Source: Kappaphycus alvarezii
Lineage: Eukaryota; Rhodophyta; Florideophyceae; Gigartinales; Solieriaceae
NCBI GenBank assembly: GCA_002205965.3
Contig: NADL03000645.1
Coordinates: 868,001 to 932,000 of the forward strand
Reading direction: 5' to 3'
Length of the DNA: 64,000 bases
Shown here: positions 43,509-56,300 of the stretch, in pieces
Numbering within the stretch: position 1 is the stretch's first letter
Layout of the letters: each line of letters opens with the position of its first letter
Notes under the pieces: generated by a model
What the model saw: only the letters and a program-made list of their open reading frames with translations
The model's database searches: none
Told to the model about the DNA's origin: nothing
Program-made: the position numbers and the translations under genes

Positions 43509-46439
43509 GATGGTAATAGACAAAGAGGAATTGGTTGAGATTTAGATGTGGTTGGGTTGATAGAGGCAGGATGTGCAAGTGAAAGGAATGAGTTGGTAGT
43601 AAGGATGAGATGAGGGATGCGGTTATGGCGGAGTGAGGGGATCGGCATGTCGTCTTTAAATTGTGTCGGGGAGTGATTCGGAGGAGAATGTTTGCGAGGT
43701 AGGAATGATGGGATGATTGAATGTGAGACAATTTGGATATAGTGTCACGTATAATGAATGCATAATCAGGGGAAGGTGAGAAAATGGCGAAGGCAACATT
43801 GTAGCTTGAAAAGGTGCTGGACAAGGACGATGTAAATGATTTGGACACAAAGAAATGGGAAGGTGTTGAGAAGAGGGAGGAATAACACGCTGATGATTGC
43901 TTGTTGACGGGTTGTTGAGCTCAGCAGTGTTCTAAATAATTTGAGAGATTTAGGATCAGGGGATTTTTGGGGCGAGAGGAAGAGAGGTGGCATTATCCCT
44001 TTCATTCCAATCGGTAATGAAATAGGCAATATTGTTACAAATATGCCACAGCATGAATCTTTGTTCTCGTGGATGACGATTGGTTGCTTTGGAACATCAC
44101 GGTGCACCTGTCAGAGCGTGAAAGGATTTGAAGAGATGACAAAGAGCACATCTAGAACATCAGGTTCATGGAAAGCTGTCGTGGGCTACATCTTACAGTG
44201 GAGAAGTGGGGTGGCCTCACGCGAGAGGTTGGGGATAAATACATCCCTGCGTGGATTTGCACGGAGGGATTTATGCTGTTGCTGTGTTAATAGCGAATGT
44301 CTGTGCTGTATAAAAGAGGCTTGTCGGCTGTCATATGGATGCTCTACTTTTGTAAGAGAGCAGTTGATTAACATTGAGAAAAGTAGTAAATCTCATTTAC
44401 AAGTGGAGTATCTACTCACACGTCGATCGGTTTCCAGTAATAAAATCGTGAGGGATGGAGCCCTGTGGGAACCGGTTTCCCAGTTGAAGACGAGAAAGTG
44501 GGGATGTAAGCATTGGTTGAAAAGGTGGGGCTAGTGTTGACGAGGAGGTAGATAGTTTTGAAATTGGGCAGGGGAGAAAAGGCACGTGTTCCAATGCTGG
44601 CAGAGGGATGACGTGTAGCGATGCAAGCAAGCAGCATGAGAAAGTAGACGTGTTGTACAAAGCTAGAGTTGGGGGGTATATTGTGATACGGAATGATTGC
44701 CACTGTGATGACCTCACAAGGCACTTCGTAAGGATGGCGAAGTAGCCGAGCTTCCAATTAGGCTGAGCAACCGTCGGGGCTTACCAATACCGGAACTAAA
44801 TTTTGGTGCTGACGCGAGGAGAAGAAGCGGAGAGATGGTGAGAAGTATAAAAAAAAAAAGTGTTATTTTGGATGTCACGGTTTTCCACCGGCAGGCGGTG
44901 GTGAATTGTATGAGTTTTAAATTGAATAATTATAAAAATGCTGGTGTTGTGGAGGACAGATCCCCTCTTATGTCGATGTCAACAACGGTTTCCTTATGGG
45001 GGTCTCGAGAGTTGTACAGACACGCTGCAAACTTTGGCCTCAAAACTACACTTCCAACAATGGTTTTTTCAAACCACACCCTCCCACCATCCACTCGACG
45101 ATAACAGCATTGCAATTTTACAAAAAATCAGTTGCATTCTTCTTTTGAAAAACTATACATCACTACTACCACCATTTATCTCCCCACTGATCACTTTTCA
45201 ACGCTTTTCACTCATAACCTCCCCCTCCCCCCCCCACCACCCACCGCTGGTCAAGCAATTGGATACATGCGCACGTATATATTAACCATTTCCCCATATA
45301 CTGCACACCTGCCGACAGACAGATTCATCACACCCCAAACAAACAAACAAACAAACAAACTCTGTCACCGTGTCAGCCGTGCCGAATCCCTCTTCATTTC
45401 AAACATTTCAGAACATCCGCATCTACCATCCCGCCATTTCTCTTGTCCCTCATTTGTAAAGGACTATCCGCCCCTTCTTATACTGCACTGATTCCATCCT
45501 CCCCCCCCTAAACCCCATAAATTTCCACTCGTTTTGACTCTTTCCATGCCGCCGTTGATCCTCCATATTTTGTTATGATCAAGTACGCACCGCATAAGGA
45601 GGTGCACCTCATCCCACTCATTCCTCAACCAACTACTGCAACCAACACAAGGAAACTTGTACCAGATTCACGTGACAGATAAAAGTGCCTTTACAACCGA
45701 CGAACCAAATCTTTCGAACAAATTCGAAAGGCTGCAAAATGAAATTTTATACATGCATTTCATCCTTTCATCTTTTAGGGTAGTATCCCCACTTTCACGT
45801 CCCAGAAACACTGCCTTTGTCGTTAGCCGCTCTACACTTGCCATCACCTGAGCTTACCCGCTTTACTCACCCTTGAATTTCCTTCATTTCTTCCTTCTCT
45901 GTGAATGCCAATCTCATAAACACAAAACAATAAAGTTTCACTCTCATGTGCCCAACTCTCGCCTACTTGTTCACATTCTTTCTTTCCACGAACATAAGGG
46001 ATGATACGATTCCAATTTTCAGATGGATGCAGCACCGAGTCGATTAGAAAAAACAAGGCCTCATCAGGTTCACCAACTGCACTCGCAGGACTAGGCACTC
46101 TCTGTCGCCAACGGATATCAGGAAAAGTATGCTTTGGCACCACTCTCATTCCATGATTGAAGAGTGGCCATACACACTCTTTTTTTTCGTCCAACGTGTT
46201 CCCAGCTAAAAAACGGCACAGGGTAATGTGCAGAATAAACGGGCTGCTAAAGAGACGAATTTTAAAATGTGCAGAGAAAAACTGCTTTTTAATCTCCTAC
46301 AAGAGGAGGGAGTCCAAGTCCGTGTAACCTAACAGCGCTATCACCACAACACAAGCTACTCTCAAGCCGCCAGCTAGGAGCACCATCCTTTGATTGTACA
46401 ACCCCAGAATGACAGATATGACAACCCAATTTGTCACAC
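43509..46439. other. intergenic, strand-skewed sequence
   Basis: Upstream of the zinc-finger gene. The plus strand is G-rich to about 44.9 kb and becomes C-rich from about 45.0 to 45.6 kb. Open frames (43,941-44,534 +; several minus) look like by-products of this skew. A (CAAA)6 microsatellite is at 45,336-45,360, and a nine-C run near 45,229. Confidence 0.4.
45336..45360. repeat. (CAAA)n microsatellite
   Basis: Six perfect CAAA units and one extra base in a C/A-rich stretch. Confidence 0.9.
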
Positions 46440-47890
46440 CAGGGGTGGGTTGTAGTTGCTGACAATATACATTACAACATATGCCTCGTTTCTGACAAGG
46501 TCGCGAGGATCTTTTATTCGGTATTGGACACATCTGCAAAGCTCATCATCCTTTCAATTCGACACTTTTGCCGGTATGGTATGAACTCTTACAAGTACGG
46601 AACGTGCGTTTTGTTGCCAGAAATAATAACAAATTCATGAAATACAACCATGGTGACTCGATGTGCACAGAGAATCCGAAAAGGGCATATTCTAATGTTC
46701 TTGACAAAATTCATTACACCGTATGCCTCATTTCCTACAAGGCTCCCAGCATCTTTTATTCGGTATAAGACACACGTGCAAAGCTCGTTCTGTGAATTCA
46801 ACACATTTGCCGGTACGGTATGAACTCTTACAAGTACGGAACGTGCATTCTGCTGTAAGTAGCAATTGCACATTAATGAAATAAAAGCAATGTTACTCGA
46901 TTCGGACAGAGAAACGGAAAAGGGTATATTCTTGTGTTCTTGACAAAAAATCATTACACCGAATGTCTCATTTCTTACAATGTCGCCAGGATCTTTTATT
47001 CGATATTAGACACACCTGCGAAGCTCTACCTTTAAATCCAACATATATACCAGTTTGGTATGAACTCTTACAAGGGCGAAACATGCAATTTGTTGTCAGA
47101 AAAGACAGCAAATGAATGAATTACAACCATTGTTATTAGATACGGACAGAGAAATCGAAAAGGACATATTCTTATGTTCTTGACAGAATTCATTACACCA
47201 TGTGCCTCATTTCCTACAGGGTCGCCAGGATCATTTATTCGGTAAGAGACACACGTGCAAAGCTCATCCCTTAAATTCAACACATTTGCCGGTATGGTAT
47301 GAACTCTTACAAGTACGGAACGTGCATTCTGCTGTAAGAGGCAATGGTGATGAAAAATAACCAAGGTTACTCCGATGCGGGCCGAGAAAAGGAAAAGGGT
47401 ATATTCTCGTGTTGTTGACAAAAATTCATTACAGAGTATTTCTCATTTCTTAAAATGTCGCCGGGATCTTTTATTCGGTATTAGACACACTTGCAAAGTT
47501 TATCCTTTAAATTGGACACATTTGCTGGGGTGGTATGGACTCTTACAAGTACAAAAAGTGCATTTTGTTGTCAGAAACGATAGTAAATTAATGAATTAAA
47601 ACCTTTTGTTGGTAGATGCGGGCAGAGAAATCGAAAAGGTATATTCTATTGTTCCTGACAAAAAATCATTACACCTTTTTCCCCATTTCTTACAAGGTCG
47701 CCTAGGTATTTTATTCTGGATTACACATACGGGCGAACTAATCCTTTGAATTTGACAATTTTTCCAGTATGGTATGAGCTCTTACAAGCAGGAAAGATGC
47801 ATTTTGCTGTCAGATTGGAAAGTAAATTATTGAATTACAAGTATTGTCACTGGATGATTGCGGTGAAATAGAAGAGGGCGTATTTTTGAT
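46440..47890. repeat. tandem satellite, about six units of about 239 bases
   Basis: The motif AAGG(G).(A/T)ATTCT..TGTT.(T/C)TGAC recurs at about 46,681, 46,919, 47,159, 47,395 and 47,637 (spacings 238, 240, 236, 242). Other unit-wide anchors are TCTTTTATTCGGTAT and GGTATGAACTCTTACAAGTAC. The first unit starts near 46,440; a degraded last one ends near 47,890. Units differ by perhaps a fifth of positions. Units 2 and 4 each hold an open minus frame of about 120 codons with a shared run (LQQNARSVLVRVHT, CPFR). Confidence 0.85.
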
Positions 47891-50800
47891 CCGCTTCTTG
47901 TACAGTATATATTATAGAATTGGCTTACAAGTCATCATAGCTGGGAGGTTCCCTTGCAACAGCCAAGTGGGAAACAAAGCATATCATTCAAATGAGTCAA
48001 TGCGGATACCCGTATCAGAACCAAACTGGGAACGAATTTCGGCAACTTAATTTGCCACAAAAGTCTGCATTCCCGAGTCGAGATACACCCCAGACGGCAA
48101 CATGGTGACACCTGGAAAGCCTTTCATCGTTTCTCAAGAATTATAAAACAGAGCTTGATTTATACCCATACATTCCAAATGGCTATTTGAAATGTACGGA
48201 TATAAAAGCTGAAACATCGTCGACTGCTTTTTTTTCATTTATAAACCAACCTAGTCGAAGCGACAAAGAGTCTCCGAAATGGCCTCTTTTTTTCAATCCG
48301 TTTTCCCTGCCTCTTTCCAAACAGGAAGGGGAGTGGCATAATTTGAATGAGTGGGGTCAAGATAAAAGGCGAATTGTTTCAGTTACCATGATCCTCCTCC
48401 GCACGGCACGGTCAAATGTGTCGCAAAAGGGCGACACATTTGTTTCACAAATTCAGTTATTCCGACTGTTGTGTCCCCCATTCTATAAAAGCATTTCAAG
48501 ATATTGAGCATGAGGAGATTCTATTTTAAAAAATGCATTGTGAATGGCCGATTCGGAGGTGCCGTTTTCGGTACGGTTGCTCATTGAATTGTTGTCATGT
48601 TGTAAAAAAAATTTAGCAAGGGAGCGGACACCAAGCCAGGGCGTTGGCAGCAAGAGAGAACGAAATAGAGTTGAGGCGAATTGGCAAAAAAGGGGTAGTT
48701 TTTTTGTGTAATTTGGGGCGCATTGAAGGAAAGGGTTGAGTGGGTATGGGGAGTGTTTGGATTTGAGGGGTGGGTGGTGAGTGCATGAGGTGGTTGAGAG
48801 AGGACAGTTTGAAGGTTGGGGATTTTAATTTGGATGGGTGTTGTGGGAAGGGATGAAAGTATTGGGTATGCGAGGTGGATCTGTTGGCGCAGCAAGGATG
48901 TGGAAATATGAAAATGGGTGTTTACGTTGTAGAGTTTCGAATGATGGATGGGTTGGGGGAATTGATCACGAGTCGAATGACATAAAGGTTACAGATTGGG
49001 GGGGGGTGTGATTGAATGGAATGGTGGTTGATTGATAAAAAAGGTGGCAAATGAAAAGGATAGGAAAATGGAATGAAAGTGTTGATACGTGGGAATTGTT
49101 TTGTTGCAAGTTGGGGTGGAGCGGAAGTGCAAGCTGATTTGCGGTTTCCTTGGAGTGTTGAGTTGATTTTTATTGAAAAGGTGTGCGTATGGTTCGGTTG
49201 TGCAGCATGGATGTGTGTTGAAAATAAATTGATGATTGATTGTATGCAGGGGGATCCGAGGCGGAATATAGGGCGAATTGAAGAAGAGGTTTTGGAATAT
49301 TGGAGGATTTTTTTATTTATGGACATGCATGTGTTGCACACCGGGCGTGGCGGTGGTGGCTGTGGCTGTACAGTTGAAATAGGTTGTGTCGTTACAGTGG
49401 ATGTATGGAATGGATTGTTTTGGTGGTAGATTGGGAAAGGGTAAAGTCGAATGTATGAAAAGGTATGTTTTAGTAGGTAGAATATGTCGGAAAGTTTGTA
49501 TGCATAGGTATAGGTGATAGTGACAAAAGTGTGCGAGAGAGGTGAGGGTCGGGGTTGTGGATGAGTGGTGAGAGGGGGATGGAATTGGATTTGCGTGGCG
49601 GCTCTCCGTCGGTGTCGTTGAAGAGTAGTGTATGGGAGCATTTGATCTTTCCATGATGCATGACGACTGCGACTGCGGGTAGCTCAATGGGAAAAGTTGC
49701 TTGCACCACCGGATAATGGTGGTCACTCAATCCTTCAATCGTTGTTTTTACCCTCAACACCTTTACTTACAGTACACTACTACAGTACAGTATTCCAGGA
49801 GGCTTTCGTGAATGCAAGCGACGTGTAGACACCTACACAACACTACTGTACAGTAAACCGTGTCCTTGTCGAAATTACAATACAGTAAACATCCAACATT
49901 CAATTGCTGTTTCGACAAGCTCTCCTTGCCCAAATCCATCCCCATCCATGCAAACCCCTACCCCAAACCACCCATCCCGCACGATAAACCCGCTTAACCC
50001 ACACCACCCTACCAATTGCACGTCGTCGTCAACGCCATCCCCCACCGCCACATCCCAATCTTCTGCCTTTCGCCTGCCCCTTCCTTCCTACCCCTGCCAC
50101 GTATTGAAATCCCCACGTCCACGCAAGCCATGGATCCAACCAAACACTCCCGCTGTGCCTTGGTACCAAACCTCGCCCACATCTCATCACGCCATACTTG
50201 CATCGCCTTGACACATCTACCATCCAACATTGGAAACATGCGCACTACCACACCGGCGTGATTCTAACCTCCCCTTCGACGCTCCTACCGCCTAGGTTAG
50301 AACACGACTGAGAGAGGGGGGGGGGGGTGTGGGAGAAAAACGTACCACTGAATACGCCCCTGGCCTTTCACTTGCCGAGTGTGAAATGCAAACCCTCACA
50401 TGCGCGCATTGCAATCTAACCCCGGACCTGCACCCTGCAATGAACCATCGCATGCCATGGAATGTGTTTGCGTCTCGCTGAGACACAATCCGCTTTGTAC
50501 CTCCCACACTCTCGTGCCCTTGAAACACGTTCCACGCACGCTTACTACCGCATGCAGAATCCCTGCATCCTCTCTGCGTAGCCGCTGTCACGCATGCTCC
50601 CGATTTCGTAAGGAGCGTCGCTACCGCCGTTTCAACACTGGTGTAATCGTCAGTGTCAACTGCGGAAGGGCATTGTCCTTGCATCCTACCATATTTCGTC
50701 CCGCTATTGTAGCATGCGCTTTTTGTGTGCAACTAAACTGGTTTTTGTGCCTCGCCCAATCAACGGAACACGCATGGATGCGCGTTAATTTACTCACCCT

Positions 50801-52450
50801 TGTGAATACCCGTACCTATTGATTCATCAAGTCTCATTTTAAGATGGTTTCAATTCAAGGCCAGCTTTTCTGAAAAGGCACCATTGTGGTTATTGTACAG
50901 CGTTCAGATCAGGCTACAATAGCTCAGTATTGTATGTCTCAAATGTCTCGCTCGAGCGGCCTTGAAACGTCATTGCCCACAGTTTAGCACTGCTTCAAGG
51001 GAGCGCTATCTCGGTTCTGGTCTTTCTCCAGGCCAGCAGTTTGGGTGTGACATTTCCTCGGAGCACTACACTGCAAACCGCGTTACAATGCGCGTCACTT
51101 TGCATCTTGCACATAGGGCAGTCCTCTTGCAGGGACACGCTGTCTTGCTGGTCATGTCCGACCTCGCCTGTCCACATACTCCACTAGCACCGAATAGCAT
51201 GTATATGAAATGGTCAGGCCGTCGTGGTTTCGATGGATGCCAACCTCTTTCCAATCCACCTTACCACCCGCCGCTCGAGTTGCCCGCTTTGATGAATCAT
51301 CAACAGTAGCTCCAAATCTCCGCTGTACTGCCCTGGAGATACATTTCCTTTCTTTCGTGACTTTTAATTTTTGGCCGCCAAACTCTCACCATCACCACGC
51401 TGAGCTTACAGATAAAGGCCAACGAGGAAAAAAACAAAGGCCAGCTGGGTCATCCGTGTCAGTCGCGTGCAATGGTGCAGAGGCAACTATAGCCGTGGCA
51501 ACAGCAGACCCAGATCGCGGTGCTGGCGCTAAGATGCTGGTAGGCGCGATGAACGAAAATCTCCGTGGAGGTATGACGGCAGTGGACAATGGTCGGAAAA
51601 AGCTCATCGAGAAAGTGGAAAATGGACTGTTCGTGTAGTGGGTACACCGAGGGAATCGAATTGGAAATGAAGGTCGCGCTAAAGGCGCTACGAGAATTCG
51701 AGCGAGTGACGTATCAGCTTGAAGATGAGCTCGGGAAATTTGTCCCGGTATGCGCAATCCACTCCGATAGTTGCTATCCGCGTGGCCTTTGTCAGAAACT
51801 GCAACCACTATGGCACTTTTGTACAAGACCAAAGCACCAAGCGCAAACGCAGTAGAGTCTGATGGCAACAGTGACTTCAAAAATGGATCCATTACTCTAC
51901 AAAAGTGTTGCGACCAGCCGTAAGCGCGATGAATAGAAAGCGTTGGGCTTTTAACTTGGGCCTCCACGTTCCCGTCGATGCTGCGGCTATTTCTGGCACC
52001 AGAAATTCGCATCAGACGAGGCCCCCGTCGCTGACGCGAGAAATAACACTATCCTCAAGAAGTTACTAAATCGATATCACTGTTGCGAAGAGCCGCAAGA
52101 CATGAGCCGCCAAGCTTTGGATTTTGGGTTGTCTCTTGCTGATGTACTTGATACACTGAAAAATATCGATTGCCTGTACAGAAAAATGCGATTCTAAAAC
52201 GTCGCCAAGTTTGCTCCGCCTTGCACTGCTCGGTATCGCCACCAAGACCTTCAAATCATTTTGGCATTCCGTGGTCCAAATGAATCCGATGGGGCCTTCA
52301 ACGATTTGAAAGAATTATAGTCAGACTAATGATTTTATTGGCTGCTGCAACGCTCGCATGATATCTCACCTACAAAGCTAATAATTGCTCGTAATTCAAG
52401 AAAAAATGACCATCGCATTCACGGTGGACGCCCCCGCAAAAGATATGTCT
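47891..52450. other. intergenic, with a strand-skew switch and possible degenerate coding
   Basis: From 48.7 to 49.6 kb the plus strand is G/T-rich; from 49.9 to 50.3 kb it is C/A-rich, with TACTGTACAGTA palindromes between (49,770-49,870). Long minus frames in 48,581-49,760 are Pro/Thr/Ser/His-rich products of that skew and are not called. At 51,400-52,320 the plus strand has helical, charged runs in changing frames (EGIELEMKVALKALREFERV, LSLADVLDTLKNIDCLYRKM), possibly a broken gene of unknown type. A G13 run is at about 50,316. Confidence 0.35.
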
Positions 52451-52479
52451 CGTTTTTGCTCTTTCTGAAGAACATACGT

Positions 52480-53000
52480 CATGGGAATATTTTCATCTGC
52501 TTTGGTGGTCCCTCAGCTCTTGTGTTTGGCTGTTGTTGTTAGAAGGATCATGAAACAATTAGATGACTGTAGAATTTTCACCGCAACACTCATTTTTCTC
52601 GTTGCGGTAGAATGGGCCATTATGAATCCAAGTTCCAGGAACCTAAGAAAAAGAAGAACCTCTTTGAAGTGGGGAATATTGGGGTGATTAAAGAAGGTGA
52701 AGAATGTGGTAGTGTGAATGATTTTGTGAGCAAAAGACTGAAACCGATTCGCTCGAAGGAGAAGCCATTACAACAAAAAGGGTTTCAAACGCATAAGGAA
52801 TAAGAAAAAGCGTTCCGAGCAAGACAAAAAAGTTATCCCAATCCTGGACCTCGGCAAAATCCCGCAGCAGTTCACACTGATCAGCTGGTACCATCTCTTG
52901 AACCAATCAGTGCACAAAACCGTAGGGATAATACTGGTATGATTGGATCCGAAAAGACGAATGAGAATTAATTTTTAACATATGGACGAGAATAAGATGT
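52480..53000 (+). pseudogene. probable retrotransposon gag remnant
   Basis: The frame through 52,612-52,803 extends upstream as NTHFSRCGRMGHYESKF, a zinc-knuckle pattern in which first and last Cys are replaced by Phe, followed by EPKKKKN and a Lys/Glu/Gln-rich tail. This closely resembles the knuckle of element A's gag (FCGRMGHKEENC). Downstream another frame gives IYVIIDSCVVVG near 53,130, possibly a decayed retropepsin. Evidence is weak and rests on one motif. Confidence 0.35.
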
Positions 53001-53399
53001 TGTGGTTGAGCTCGCTAATACCAACTGCGTGTTCCCCTTCTGTGAAAATCTCCGTAGAGATGCAGACCAAGCTGTATATGTCATACGAAGATTGTTCAGA
53101 AAGCTACAATTAAACCAAATCTACGTAATAATTGACAGTTGCGTAGTAGTGGGCACTGGTAGATGTAACGAATAACAGGCAACGGTACCTGCTATCGATG
53201 AAGGGATCCACAGGATCTGTGATGAAAAAGGAAGCACAGGCAAGAGGTTGACTCACTCTCCGGAAAGTTCGTCCAGGACGGAGGTGGCAAAGAAATCCGT
53301 AGGGAGACGCCGGCGCGTTAGAAGCTAAAAGTAAATGGGATTACCCGTGTAGGAGTCGTAGTAAAAGGATAGGAGGTAAATTTTGAGGTAGAAGAGCAG

Positions 53400-56300
53400 G
53401 GTAAAGGGTGCTTGCCATTTACTAAGGAGCTATAGTGGGGGAAGGGATATTAATACAAGCCCCACCCTAATCCGGAGAACTGGTAGGGTTTCCTTTATGA
53501 TTCGGCCCCGTAGTGCCACGAGATCGAGATCAATACTAAAAAATCTACCTAAATTTCACCACACCACACTATCACTCACCAACGGTTCTTAACGTAGTTG
53601 ACATACGGGGAATCATCCTAAAGGTGCGTACGCGTGGCGATAATTTGCATTTACACCTCTTCGGGTGCTCTTGTGACTACACGAAACTGACCTAGGACCT
53701 CGTTTTACCTCCTTTAGCACGGGAAAAAGTTCATGAAACCGAGGTTCAGGCATTGCTAAATCCTAATTTATGCCGGACGTCATTCTTGCATGGTTCTCAG
53801 CCAATATTGACTATATATGAGCTTATCGATATAGAAAACTACCGTTTCACGTGTGAAATTTTTTCTGTTTATTTACTGTTGAAGAATGTAATGAAATTCT
53901 GTCCACAAACGTCATGTTACACATATAAGAATAGCACGCTGCATCTAGTTTCTTCCAGAGTAAAAAATTCTGGCAAGTAAGAATTTAGGGCCAGGTATAG
54001 ATCTTACTCGAGTAATGAAGCCGCAAACTACCCCTCTCAACTTGTTACTGTTTGCAATTAAATCAAAATTGTTACATAAATTAGAGACGTTTTTACAAAT
54101 TAGGTGTCATCAAAGCTTTTGAGGTTCAAATGATGGGTCAATATCTTCCAAATGTCTCTTCATACTTGCAATTGCCGTAAATTTGTGACTTGTATGAATA
54201 AAAGTGCCGTTTAATCAAACGTATAACGAAATTTTTTGTATCCTTGGAAATTCTAACTTCTAAGGTATAGAAAGAATTGTTTGAGTTTTATAACACACAT
54301 AGCGGACATGGGCACGAATACTCTGACGTTCTACTATGAAATAGGCCATTCGTAGGTTCAAAGTAATACATGGGTCGCTCCTGGTCGTTATTAGTGCTCT
54401 CGAGGTCATAGAGACGTTAAAAAATCATTTGGAGACCGATTGATTTCAGGAGATCAATAAAATACCTAAGTACCCTATTTTGTGGGATTATGCTTTAAAA
54501 TGTGATCCAGACGTATTAGATAGACTTTTGCAGACCCTTTCATCAATTTAAGATCGGAAAAATTTCCTCCTCATCGCTGTGGCACACATCTAGGGGTATC
54601 CAATTACAGCTCCTACTATGATATCCTCCCTGGAATATTCTTGAAGTTTGTGTGTGATAAAATCATGTTTTTTTGAACCTCCGAGGAGGACTATGTCCAA
54701 AAGTTCTGATTGCTTCAGTGCCATTGCAATTTTCGAACCTTTGAATGGACCTATCATTAATAAGGAAACCGTGATGAAATATGTGCCAAAATCTTCTAGT
54801 TGCGACCCATGAATGGTTTTTACTATAAAGAAGAGGACGAAGAAAAGAGCCTTCAAGATGACAATTGATTAAAAAGAGGGCCTCCCCAAAATCAATTGCG
54901 GATATTTTGGCCGACTTTTCTAAATAGGACTACCTTAACTAGCGCTGTTTTTTTGGAGTTGTACAGCATTTGGAAAAGTCTTTCAGTACTGGATTTGATT
55001 GCAGCTTCTTCAAACACCATTAACAAATAGAATTGGTTCCCTTTTAGCGGTGAGAAAAAAAAAGAGATGTAATCAGGAAGTTTGGGGAAATAAAGGAGGA
55101 AAAAGTTATGCAAAATTAATGGTGAGATATAATATCTTGGAAGCAGTTGTCGAGAAATTGACAATGTTAAAGTTTCTTTCGTTTCAGTCGCATCATCACG
55201 GACCCTATTGCACTTGGAAGGGTTTTTACTATAAAGTAGTAGATCTACTACTTTATCTTCTTCATTGGTTAACTACTTATAATAGTCATATTCTTGTCAT
55301 AATATCCAAAAAGACTCCTGATTCATTATTCTGTGAGCTTCTCATACGTTAAGAAGTAGCAAACGGCCTGGATTTTCCCTATGGCTTTATAATATTATTT
55401 TTGTATAATACACTTTCATGTTTTTCTTTTTGAGAATTTAGTAGCGAATGCACTTTTAAGAGGAAACTCCTCTCGAAAATTAACGCTTTCTTTCGAGCAT
55501 AGGTTAGGAGCCGCTGAAGAAAAATATAGCCTTGGAGAAATCTATAAAATTGAATATTACATAACAGAGGAATGCAATATCATATACTGAACAGGACGGA
55601 ACCTTTAAGAATGGCACGGGCGATGGAATCAATCTTCTTCTTCTTGCTTCTTCTAGTCCGCTTTACGACCTTAAATGTGATTAAAGGAAACATTCGAGAT
55701 TGATTAAGCTCTAGGAGTATTTTCGCGCATCCTTGGTAACGGTATATTTTCTACAATGTTGAACACCTGTATACTCCCAGTCAGTACGATTAGTTCTCGA
55801 AGTTTTAGTAATCGGGCGCATTACGAAGCTACCGAAGACTCTATTGATTTTATCAGAACCATCACATTATTTTTGAGGGTAAAAGTAACCATGTAACACT
55901 ATGCCCCTTACCGAGCCTATGGATGCGAAAGTTCAAGCCTATCATATGCGAACCAATAACAGGTATTCAGAAGCGAAGAAGGTAGTGGAAAATTCACCTG
56001 CAATAGTAAAAAGGGTGAAAATGAGCTGTAACGTCGACAAGAGGGGTCTTATGGGTGAAAGCATGAATAAAAAGCGCTAAGATGAGGCAAAGTTCGTTTT
56101 AAGCTGTATATTGCCTCATATCACATACACGGGAAATTTTTGGGTAATATATTACTTGGATAGCAATGTCATTTATTGAAGTGATGTCACATGTCCCATT
56201 AGGTATATACTGTAGCCATTATACAGAGTAAAGAAGGAATGATATGGGTACGACTTCCCGTATGGTAATTTTTAGTGTTTTAAGGGTTTATGAAATATGT

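Noticed and set aside
43941-44534. 197-codon plus-strand frame upstream of the zinc-finger gene
   Set aside because: It has no ATG until about 44,043, a Cys-rich but irregular product, and lies in strongly skewed G-rich DNA; I could not support it as a gene.
46440-47890. CRISPR-like array
   Set aside because: The units are about 239 bases and similar throughout, so they are a satellite, not short repeats separated by unique spacers.
48922-49641. 239-codon minus-strand frame
   Set aside because: Its Pro/Thr/Ser/His-rich product reflects C-rich strand skew, it overlaps other frames of the same kind, and no domain is seen.
49660-49735. Possible tRNA (GGGTAGCTCAATGGGA resembles an A box)
   Set aside because: The anticodon loop lacks T at position 33, no proper T-arm follows, and acceptor ends do not pair.
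51392-52012. 206-codon minus-strand frame
   Set aside because: It overlaps plus-strand pieces that look more protein-like (EGIELEMKVALKALREFERV) and has Ala/Pro/Ser-rich composition without a motif.
54590-54856. Hsp70-like motif in a minus frame (DIVLLGGSKKHDFITHKLQE)
   Set aside because: Only one short resemblance to the Hsp70 VLVGGS motif. Flanking sequence does not follow the family, and the frame is 88 codons in AT-rich DNA.
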